Assembly (NCBI GenBank): GCA_016282455.1
Contig: JAEEKM010000062.1
Span: 1 to 5,453 of the forward strand
From: Treponema sp.
GTDB lineage: Bacteria; Spirochaetota; Spirochaetia; Treponematales; Treponemataceae
DNA: 5,453 bases
Direction: 5' to 3'
Positions 1-5,277 of the stretch are shown here, one piece after another. The position numbers were made by a program, and so were the translations under genes. Position 1 is the stretch's first letter, and each line of letters opens with the position of its first letter. The notes under the pieces were generated by a model, which was not told where the DNA came from, searched no databases, and saw only the letters and a program-made list of their open reading frames with translations.

Positions 1-597
1 GTCTTCTGCTACGCTTTCAGTAGCGGTTGTATCACTAAAGTCAGGTAAATCGAAATCGGTAGAAGAAGCGTCTTCTGTTACGCTTTCTGTAGCGGTAGTA
101 TCATCACCAAAGTCTGGTAAGTCGAAATCGGTAGAAGAAGTGTCTTCTGCTACGCTTTCAGTAGCGGTTGTATCACTAAAGTCAGGTAAGTCGAAATCAG
201 TGGAAACTGTATCTTCTGCAACGCTTTCTGTAGCGGTAGTATCATCGCCAAAGTCAGGTAAATCGAAATCAGTAGATGATGTATCTTCTGCAACGCTTTC
301 AGTTGCGGTAGTGTCATCACCAAAGTCTGGGAGATCGAAATCGGTAGAAGTGTCTTCTGTTACAGTTTCAGTTGCGGTAGTGTCACCGAAGTCAGGTAAG
401 TCGAAATCAGTAGATGTGGTATCTTCTGCAACGCTTTCTGTTGCGGTTGTATCACCAAAGTCTGGCAAGTCAAAATCAGTGGAAGCTGTATCTTCTGCAA
501 CGCTTTCAGTAGCAGTGGTGTCATCACCGAAGTCAGGTAAATCGAAGTCAGTGGAAGCTGTATCTTCTGTTACACTTTCGGTAGCGGTGGTGTCGTC
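1..597 (-). repeat. In-frame 69/72-bp tandem repeat array inside the Hsp70-like gene
   Basis: Eight complete units and one partial unit run from 597 to the left edge. Taking the TTATE segment as unit start, units begin at 591, 519, 450, 381, 312, 240, 171, 99 and 30 (minus strand). Each is 69 or 72 bp, so every length change keeps the frame. The encoded pattern is (D)DTTATESV(A/T)ED, a short variable part, STDFDLPDF, then G or S. TDFDLPDF is identical in all eight complete copies. Differences are mostly one versus two Asp after the Gly/Ser, and A/T/V/S choices after the ED. A 141-bp two-unit period is visible: DNA at 1-47 is almost identical to 142-188. The array continues past the window, so the copy number is unknown. 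Confidence 0.95.
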
Positions 598-1125
598 CAG
601 CTCTTTTTTGAGTTTGTCTTCTGATGGGGTATCTACGCTGTCAAAGGCGAATTCTTCGCTGTTTGGTGAAGGCTCTATCACTTTGGTTTCCTCTCCATCA
701 TTATCGGCAGAATTCTCTTCAGATAATAGTGGATTTTCAAAAGTGTCTTCACCTGTGGCAGAAAGAACGACACTAGCGGCCTGTCTTTCCTCATCACTGC
801 GTTTAATAAGGTTAACTTTGAGTTCTCCGCTCTGTCCTGTTTCTTCGTCTTTTACAGTGGCATGAAGCTCGTTGTTTTCGTCAACAGAAAGTTCAAGGTC
901 AAGGGTTGCTTCTCCCTCCGGATGCGGGTTCAGGGCAGAAACTTCAATGGTATCCACATATTCTGCGTTTTCCATGGAGTCATCATCGCCCCTGTAAATG
1001 TCTACATGAACCGTAGTCTGGTTATCCTGAGAAGTTGTAATCTTGAGTGCTTTCGCTGTTGAGGGCTCTTCCTCCATAATCGGATGGAAAGAACCGTCAG
1101 CGAGTTTTATGCCGAGTTTTTTCAT
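1..1125 (-). CDS. Hsp70 substrate-binding-domain-like protein with acidic repeat tail (3' end beyond window)
   Basis: The minus strand is open for 375 codons from the ATG at 1125 to the window edge with no stop, so the C-terminus lies outside. Residues 4-107 resemble the DnaK beta-sandwich substrate-binding domain: LGIKLADGS at 4-12 (DnaK LGIETMGG), DNQTTVHV at 34-41 (DnaK DNQSAVTI), NPHPEG at 66-71 (DnaK NPAPRG), and VDENNELHATVKDEETG at 81-97, matching the DnaK 'DADGILHVSAKDKNSG' stretch. No actin-like ATPase domain precedes it and no helical lid follows. Instead there is an acidic linker (about 120-176) and then 23-24-residue repeats. No signal peptide is visible, so it should be cytoplasmic. 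The start is fixed by the match to DnaK and by a one-base overlap with the upstream stop (TAATG); there is no strong Shine-Dalgarno, which suggests coupled translation. A peptide-binding or scaffold role is inferred; the true function is unknown. Confidence 0.8.
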   Translation of the reverse strand, partial: MKKLGIKLADGSFHPIMEEEPSTAKALKITTSQDNQTTVHVDIYRGDDDSMENAEYVDTIEVSALNPHPEGEATLDLELSVDENNELHATVKDEETGQSGELKVNLIKRSDEERQAASVVLSATGEDTFENPLLSEENSADNDGEETKVIEPSPNSEEFAFDSVDTPSEDKLKKELDDTTATESVTEDTASTDFDLPDFGDDTTATESVAEDTASTDFDLPDFGDTTATESVAEDTTSTDFDLPDFGDTTATETVTEDTSTDFDLPDFGDDTTATESVAEDTSSTDFDLPDFGDDTTATESVAEDTVSTDFDLPDFSDTTATESVAEDTSSTDFDLPDFGDDTTATESVTEDASSTDFDLPDFSDTTATESVAED

Positions 1126-1949
1126 TATTTATAGGCGTACTCTGTAATGGACTGAAGCTCGTTTACCGTGCTTCCGAATTTTTCTGCTACTGTATACATG
1201 TTGATTTTTAAGGGATTTCCCTTTGCATCACACTTGTAAATATCACGCTGAACAAGGGTTCCTGCAGCATCAGTTGCCTGAATCTCTGCAATACCGCCGT
1301 TTACATCATATCTCCACTGTTCCTTGCGGATTTTCTGGTCAGTGTTGTCAAAGGTTTCTGTAAAAGAGATTTTTCCGTTTTCAAGATAGGTGTAGACTAT
1401 GCGTTTTTCAAGCTTTCCGTCGCCGTAGTAGCAGTATTTTTCTACAGGCTTGTTGTCTGCGTTAACGGTTGCAATGTTGCGGGAAATAAGGGCACCTTCA
1501 CTGTCGTAGTAGGATTCAGTGGTTTTCTGTCCCTCATACTTGTAGATGATTTTACCGGTAATGTTTCCGTTTGCATCATACTCGGATTCTGCCTTTATTT
1601 TTCCGTCTGCGTAATATTCAAGGGTTGTTTTTACCACAGTGTTTCCTGCAGAATCTGAACATACGCAGGAAGTAAGGTTGCGGCTTGTGTCATAAGTGTA
1701 GGTTACTTTGTCTACAAGTGCATCTTTTGAGTTGTAGGTGGAAGTTTCTATTTCCAGTCCTGAGCCGTCGTATACGTGAACGTACTTTGCGTTTACCATG
1801 CGGAAGTAGTCACCGAATTTTGTCGTAACAGAATATTCTGTTTTTGTGTATGAAGAAACATTTCCAACGGGAGTGAACTCTTCTGTATCAAATGCAAAGG
1901 TGCTGAGGGCAAGTGTTGATGCCAGCATTATGCTTACGATTTTTTTCAT
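1125..1949 (-). CDS. Exported YD/MORN-like repeat protein
   Basis: The product has 274 residues. Residues 1-20 form a typical signal peptide (MKK, a hydrophobic run, then STFAF), with cleavage likely near 19-20, so the protein should be periplasmic or surface-located; no lipobox cysteine is present. The mature part is built from about ten loosely repeated beta-type units of roughly 20 residues with Tyr/Asp/Gly spacing, such as YTYDTSRNLTS (84-94), EYYADGKIKAESEYDANGNITG (111-132, the clearest unit) and YTYLENGKIS (186-195). These resemble RHS/YD repeats and MORN_2 (YwqK-type) repeats, but the protein is far too short to be an RHS toxin. The start is supported by GGAGGA a few bases upstream. 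Its stop overlaps the start of the next minus-strand gene by one base, so the two are probably one operon. Function is not recognised; binding or structural roles are possible. Confidence 0.85.
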   Translation of the reverse strand: MKKIVSIMLASTLALSTFAFDTEEFTPVGNVSSYTKTEYSVTTKFGDYFRMVNAKYVHVYDGSGLEIETSTYNSKDALVDKVTYTYDTSRNLTSCVCSDSAGNTVVKTTLEYYADGKIKAESEYDANGNITGKIIYKYEGQKTTESYYDSEGALISRNIATVNADNKPVEKYCYYGDGKLEKRIVYTYLENGKISFTETFDNTDQKIRKEQWRYDVNGGIAEIQATDAAGTLVQRDIYKCDAKGNPLKINMYTVAEKFGSTVNELQSITEYAYK

Positions 1950-1952
1950 ATA

Positions 1953-1959
1953 TCCTCCG
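1953..1959 (-). promoter_or_regulatory. Ribosome binding site of the exported repeat protein
   Basis: The minus strand reads CCGGAGGATATATG, with the ATG at 1949-1947. The GGAGGA core lies 3-4 bases from the ATG, a slightly short but strong Shine-Dalgarno that supports this start. Confidence 0.7.
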
Positions 1960-1983
1960 GACAGTTTTATCTGCTAAAATAGC

Positions 1984-2012
1984 ATTATATAGCATATTTT
2001 AAAGGAAAGAAA
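1984..2012 (-). promoter_or_regulatory. Putative promoter of the minus-strand two-gene operon
   Basis: On the minus strand a perfect -10 hexamer TATAAT lies at 1989-1984, within TGCTATATAATG, which can also be read as an extended -10 (TGC before TATATA). The -35 region near 2012-2007 (TTCTTT) is weak. The start codon at 1949 is about 35 bases downstream, with a GGAGGA ribosome binding site at about 1959-1953. AAAATA and TATTTT arms flank the -10, which could be an operator or simply AT-rich sequence. Confidence 0.5.
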
Positions 2013-2068
2013 GATGTAGCCGGCATTTTTTTGTGAAAAACCTTTTGATAGTAAAACAGGAGTTAAAT

Positions 2069-2299
2069 GTGAACCTGACACTTCACTCCCGCAGCATATT
2101 GATTATACAAATATGAAATGCCACTCCCACCGGGAACCCGATGTGAAAAAAGGCTTCCGCGTTCGCTTTGCTCACTTGTGCAGAATTTTTTTCACATCGG
2201 AACCCCGGTTCCGTGGCTTTTTACATTTGTTCATTTAATAAACTGCGGCTGCAAAATGCCACCCATGCCAGATGCTGCTCCGTTACGTGTCAGGTTCAC
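2069..2299. repeat. Foldback (MITE-like) intergenic element with 13-bp terminal inverted repeats
   Basis: The ends are perfect inverted copies: GTGAACCTGACAC at 2069-2081 and GTGTCAGGTTCAC at 2287-2299. Going inward, GCAGCAT (2091-2097) pairs with ATGCTGC (2272-2278), ACAAAT (2107-2112) with ATTTGT (2225-2230), a 12-base segment at 2113-2124 pairs imperfectly with 2213-2224, and a long hairpin stem follows (2129-2151 with 2187-2209). The order is fully nested, so the whole stretch folds back on itself, with roughly 35 extra bases in the right arm (about 2236-2271). TTAA lies directly after the right end (2300-2303) and two bases before the left end (2063-2066), a possible target-site trace. 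It encodes no transposase. It may be a non-autonomous mobile repeat or a structured RNA; the sequence alone does not decide. Confidence 0.7.
2129..2209. repeat. Inner hairpin of the foldback element
   Basis: Arms 2129-2151 and 2187-2209 are 23 bases each. They pair as ACCGGG, a three-base mismatch (AAC opposite AAC), then a perfect 14-bp stem CCGATGTGAAAAAA / TTTTTTCACATCGG. The loop is 35 bases (2152-2186). The T-run lies inside the stem rather than after it, so this is not a normal intrinsic terminator in the forward direction, although the A/T tract makes some terminator activity conceivable. Confidence 0.85.
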
Positions 2300-2336
2300 T
2301 TAATGTATGTGCTATTTTCAAAAGGAACCACGGTTC

Positions 2337-2372
2337 TTTAAACACTTGTTTTTTTGTGATACAATCCGGGCC
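2337..2372 (+). promoter_or_regulatory. Extended -10 promoter of the antiporter gene, probably giving a leaderless mRNA
   Basis: TGATACAAT at 2357-2365 is an extended -10 (TGA plus TACAAT, five of six to TATAAT). A weak -35 (TTTAAA, 2337-2342) sits 17 bases upstream of the hexamer. Only seven bases (CCGGGCC) separate the hexamer from the ATG at 2373, so transcription is expected to begin at or next to the start codon. No Shine-Dalgarno precedes this ATG, which agrees with a leaderless message. Confidence 0.55.
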
Positions 2373-4100
2373 ATGAATGATCCATTGAGTCACGTGCTTC
2401 CGGAGGCCGTGCGTTTTTCTGTTCTTGAAGGTTCCCAGCTGGTTCTTTTACTGGGTGTGATTTTATTTTTTGGTGCCATTGGTGGTCGTCTCTTTCAGAA
2501 ACTTAAGATTCCACAGGTGGTGGGTTATATTGTAATAGGCATTATAATCGGTTCTTCAGGTCTGCAGCTTTTGGGAAAGGAAACCATTGCTGCCCTTAAC
2601 CCCGTAAGTACCATTGCACTTTCTTTCATTGGTTTTCTTGTGGGTGCAGAATTAAAAATCGGCGTGATAAAAAAATATGGAAAGCAGTTTGTGGGCATTC
2701 TTCTTGGCGAATCCATAACGCCCTTTTTTGTTGTAGGAATCATTGTTACTTCTATATATTATGCTTTTACAAAAGACTTCCGTACTTCTCTTGCATTAGG
2801 ACTTCTTCTGGGTGCCATCTGTTCTGCAACTGCTCCTGCCGCAACAACGGATGTATTAAAAGAATACAGAACCCGCGGTCCCCTTACCACTACGGTTCTT
2901 GGAATTGTTGCCATGGATGATGCCGTAGCCCTCATTCTTTATGCCGTTGCATCTACCCTTGCCGCCCCTCTTGTTGGAGGAGAAAGCGTTGGTCTTGGCA
3001 TGCAGCTGCTTGGCATTGCAAAAGATATTTTTGGTTCTATTCTTGTTGGCAGTGCCTTTGGTTTTGTAATCAGTCAGGTAATAAAAAATCTTATGCTGGA
3101 TTCAGGACGGGTGCTCACTTTTGCATTGGGCGGCATTTTTCTTGCCACTGGTGCCTGCCAGTTTCTTGGACTTGATAACATTCTCTGCGCCATGTCCGTT
3201 GGATTTTTCATGGTGAACTTTGCTCCTGCAAAAACCCGGGGCATTTTTTCTCTGGTTGAAAAATTTACTCCTCCGGTCTATGTACTTTTCTTTGTGCTGG
3301 TTGGTGCAAAACTTAACATCTGGGTGGTCACTCCGCTTCTTGCCCTCATTGCAGTAACTTATGTTGTCGGCCGCACTGTTGGAAAAAGCATAGGAAGTTT
3401 TATTGGTGCTAAGCTTACAAAAGCCCCCGTTACAGTGCAGAAATATCTTCCCTGGTGTCTCTTAAGCCAGGCAGGTGTTGCAATCGGTCTGAGTATTGCC
3501 GCAAGTAACGATTTTCCTGACAGCATTGGTCCACAGATAGTGCTTATCATTACTGCCACAACTTTCATCGTGCAGCTGCTTGGACCTGTGTGTGTAAAGC
3601 ATGGTGTAGATAAAGCAGGCGAAGTAGGACTTGATATTACCGCAGAAGATATTCTTACCAGGGCCAGGGTACAGGATGTTACCTGGGGAAACGAAAAGGT
3701 TTGCAGTCCTTCAAGTGCCGCCATTGTAAATGACACAGACACTTTGCGAAGCATAATCGACAACTTCAGTTCTCACCACAACCACTCTTTTGCAGTGCGG
3801 GGCAGTGATGGAAAATTAACCGGAATCATCAGTCTGGAGCACCTTAAGGAAACACTTCTTCTGGGAGAAATTGCCGACAGTATGCTTGCCCTTGACATAA
3901 TGGATAAGCCCTCCTTTTATTGCACGGCGGACTCCCTGCTTCCTGATGTACTCAAAACTTTCTCTGACACAGACAGCGAATCCCTTCCCATAGTGGATGC
4001 AGATATGAAACCTCTGGGTATGATAGAAAAATTTGCCGTAGACCATTACGTTCACACCCGGGTACTGGAACTTCACCGTACCGTAGAAAACCTGGGCTGA
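2373..4100 (+). CDS. CPA2-type cation/proton antiporter with C-terminal CBS pair
   Basis: The product is a 575-residue inner-membrane protein. Residues about 20-405 hold some 12-13 hydrophobic segments of the monovalent cation/H+ antiporter (CPA2) fold. Family marks are KIPQVVGYIVIGIIIG (45-60), the unwound-helix type motif SATAPAATTDV (151-161), the aspartate pair MDDAVA (D182, D183), and FFVLVGAKLN (306-315), whose K313 may pair with the ion-site aspartate. An Asp pair is typical of electrogenic exchangers such as NapA/NhaA. Residues about 446-500 and 508-560 look like two CBS domains (for example HSFAVRGSDGKLTGIISLEHL and SLPIVDADMKPLGMIEKF), which in other proteins bind adenine nucleotides and suggest energy-state control. 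Na+ versus K+ cannot be told. An in-frame ATG at 2307 would add 22 residues, but this stretch overlies the promoter and lacks antiporter character, so 2373 is preferred. The gene appears monocistronic. Confidence 0.88.
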   Translation: MNDPLSHVLPEAVRFSVLEGSQLVLLLGVILFFGAIGGRLFQKLKIPQVVGYIVIGIIIGSSGLQLLGKETIAALNPVSTIALSFIGFLVGAELKIGVIKKYGKQFVGILLGESITPFFVVGIIVTSIYYAFTKDFRTSLALGLLLGAICSATAPAATTDVLKEYRTRGPLTTTVLGIVAMDDAVALILYAVASTLAAPLVGGESVGLGMQLLGIAKDIFGSILVGSAFGFVISQVIKNLMLDSGRVLTFALGGIFLATGACQFLGLDNILCAMSVGFFMVNFAPAKTRGIFSLVEKFTPPVYVLFFVLVGAKLNIWVVTPLLALIAVTYVVGRTVGKSIGSFIGAKLTKAPVTVQKYLPWCLLSQAGVAIGLSIAASNDFPDSIGPQIVLIITATTFIVQLLGPVCVKHGVDKAGEVGLDITAEDILTRARVQDVTWGNEKVCSPSSAAIVNDTDTLRSIIDNFSSHHNHSFAVRGSDGKLTGIISLEHLKETLLLGEIADSMLALDIMDKPSFYCTADSLLPDVLKTFSDTDSESLPIVDADMKPLGMIEKFAVDHYVHTRVLELHRTVENLG

Positions 4101-4146
4101 CCTGAGTATTATGCAGACCGGGCTTGAAACAGACCTGGGGCTTTTG

Positions 4147-4233
4147 TGTGAAAAACGTGTGTTAATCTTGTGGAAAAGTAGCATAAAGTTTTGTATTACA
4201 ACAAGATGAAAAACAGGTACAACCTGTGGAAAA
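4147..4233 (+). promoter_or_regulatory. Three DnaA-box-like sequences in the antiporter-fabD gap
   Basis: TGTGAAAAA (4147-4155) and TGTGGAAAA (4169-4177 and 4225-4233) each match the relaxed DnaA box TTWTNCACA on the opposite strand, all in the same orientation. They lie in the 4101-4263 gap, which otherwise holds only a small perfect hairpin (ACAGGT-ACA-ACCTGT, 4213-4227) and no clear intrinsic terminator. The motif is short and degenerate, and similar sequences occur elsewhere in the window (for example 2142-2150), so chance is a real alternative. Confidence 0.2.
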
Positions 4234-4263
4234 CCTGGTGATTTCTTGTGTGCATTTTAGGAC

Positions 4264-4292
4264 TTGTCAATTATGACAAAATATGATATTTT
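4264..4292 (+). promoter_or_regulatory. Putative fabD operon promoter
   Basis: TTGTCA at 4264-4269 (five of six to the -35 consensus TTGACA) is followed after exactly 17 bases by TATTTT at 4287-4292 (four of six to TATAAT). Transcription would start near 4299, giving a leader of about 14 bases that still contains the fabD ribosome binding site. The -10 and the predicted start lie inside the palindrome at 4271-4299. Confidence 0.5.
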
Positions 4293-4299
4293 GTCATAA
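4271..4299. promoter_or_regulatory. Perfect 13+3+13 palindrome, candidate repressor operator of the fab operon
   Basis: TTATGACAAAATA (4271-4283), TGA, then TATTTTGTCATAA (4287-4299) form a perfect inverted repeat. An additional TTGTCA at 4264-4269 makes a second, shorter palindrome with TGACAA at 4274-4279 (spacer ATTA), so three half-sites lie side by side. The site covers the predicted -10 and start point, an arrangement typical of repression by a dimeric regulator. It does not match the FapR or FabT consensus operators as known in Firmicutes. It has no T-run after it, so it is not a terminator. Confidence 0.7.
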
Positions 4300-4301
4300 A
4301 G

Positions 4302-4306
4302 AGAGG
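4302..4306 (+). promoter_or_regulatory. fabD ribosome binding site
   Basis: AGAGG in GAGAGGTG lies six bases before the ATG at 4313. It selects this start over the in-frame ATG at 4283, which sits inside the palindrome and would only add ten residues not expected of FabD. Confidence 0.75.
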
Positions 4307-4312
4307 TGCAAT

Positions 4313-5269
4313 ATGGCAACAAAGTATGCGTTTTTGTTTCCTGGTCAGGGCGCACAGGCTCCCGGCATGGTAAAGGATGTGGCTGAAAAATTCAGTTCAG
4401 CAGCAAAAGTTATTGATGATATTTCTTCTATCACCGGTGTTGATGTAAAAAAACTCCTGTGGGAATCAGATGCAGAGACATTGAGCAGAAGTGACAACAG
4501 TCAGCTTGCCATTACTGCCGCTTCCCTTGCCATTATGGCAGCACTTAAAGAAAAGGGAATTGAACCTAACGCCGCAATGGGCTTTAGTCTGGGAGAATTT
4601 CCTGCACTTTACGCCGCCGGTGTTCTTGGTTTTGAAGATGTAATTAAAGTTGTACGTCAGCGTGGTCTTATCATGCAGAAAGTGTGTGAAGAAATTGCTG
4701 CCGCCAACGAAGGTCATGCTCCCGGAATGAGTGCCATTCTTGGTCTTCCCCCGGAAAAAGTAAAAGAAATTGCAGACAGCATTCCCGATGCTTATGCCGC
4801 AAATCTTAACAGTGCCCGTCAGACAGTTATAAGCGGAACCTTTGATGCACTTACTGCCGCAGAAAAAGCCGCAACAGAAGCAGGTGCACGCAGGGCTCTT
4901 CGCCTTAAAGTTGCAGGTCCTTTCCACAGCCCCCTCATGCAGAAAGCCGCAGACGAGTTTAACAAAGTTCTTGAGAGCGTAACTTTTAACAATCCAAAAA
5001 TTGCTCTTTTCAGCAACGTGAGCGGAACTCAGGCTACAAGCGGAGACGAAGTAAAAACAAGTGCTGTTCTCCATCTTACACACCCCGTTCAGTGGACTCA
5101 GGAAGAAGCCGTTCTTGCTTCCCTTATTGAATCTGATACTGCAAGTGAATGGAAGGTTCTGGAAGTTGGTCCCGGCAAAGTTCTTACCGGTCTCTGGGGA
5201 CAGACATCTTTTGGAGAAAAACTTCCCGCCGTGCCGGTTAATGGTGCAGAAACAATTGAGTCAATGTAG
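4313..5269 (+). CDS. fabD: Malonyl-CoA:acyl carrier protein transacylase (FabD)
   Basis: FabD transfers malonyl from CoA to acyl carrier protein in the cytoplasm, supplying the extender unit for type II fatty-acid synthesis. The product has 318 residues, a normal length for the family. Visible family motifs are FPGQGAQAPGM (9-19), the nucleophile elbow GFSLGE with catalytic S92, RQRG with R117 (malonyl carboxylate binding), NLNSARQTVISG (164-175), PFHSPLM with the catalytic-type H205, and VGPGKVLTGL (285-294). The elbow has Phe where most FabD proteins have His (GHSLGE). It is the first gene of an operon with fabG 8 bp downstream, and its promoter overlaps a large palindrome, so transcription is probably controlled by a dedicated repressor. 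Confidence 0.95.
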   Translation: MATKYAFLFPGQGAQAPGMVKDVAEKFSSAAKVIDDISSITGVDVKKLLWESDAETLSRSDNSQLAITAASLAIMAALKEKGIEPNAAMGFSLGEFPALYAAGVLGFEDVIKVVRQRGLIMQKVCEEIAAANEGHAPGMSAILGLPPEKVKEIADSIPDAYAANLNSARQTVISGTFDALTAAEKAATEAGARRALRLKVAGPFHSPLMQKAADEFNKVLESVTFNNPKIALFSNVSGTQATSGDEVKTSAVLHLTHPVQWTQEEAVLASLIESDTASEWKVLEVGPGKVLTGLWGQTSFGEKLPAVPVNGAETIESM

Positions 5270-5277
5270 GAGAAAGT

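Noticed and set aside
1..597. Possible CRISPR array
   Set aside because: The repeats are 69-72 bp, directly adjoining and in frame, without unique spacers; they are coding repeats.
140..865. Long plus-strand open frame coding a Ser/Val-rich repeat protein
   Set aside because: It lies antisense to the minus-strand repeat gene; its repeats are just the complement of the real repeat units, and it has no convincing start signal. The minus frame encodes a recognisable Hsp70-like domain and runs on smoothly.
2129..2209. Intrinsic terminator
   Set aside because: The stem has a 35-base loop and its T-run is within the stem, not after it. No gene ends just before it on either strand.
2118..2303. Small plus-strand frame of 61 codons
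   Set aside because: It lies wholly inside the foldback element, follows its inverted-repeat structure, has no ribosome binding site and has an unlikely composition (many Pro, Cys, Arg). Probably a chance frame that could be mis-annotated wherever the element occurs.
2307..2372. Upstream ATG extending the antiporter by 22 residues
   Set aside because: The extension lacks a ribosome binding site, runs through the promoter, and its sequence is not antiporter-like.
3359..3763. Minus-strand open frame opposite the antiporter gene
   Set aside because: It is a shadow of the antiporter reading frame with no start signal or recognisable motif.
4271..4299. Palindrome as terminator of the antiporter transcript
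   Set aside because: It is AT-rich, has no trailing T-run, and overlaps a good promoter directly before fabD.
4283..4312. Upstream in-frame ATG for fabD
   Set aside because: It lies within the palindrome, upstream of the predicted transcription start, with no Shine-Dalgarno; the ATG at 4313 has one and gives a standard FabD N-terminus.
4466..5083. Long minus-strand open frame opposite fabD
   Set aside because: It is antisense to a clear FabD gene, is rich in Cys, Phe and Lys, and has no recognisable domain.
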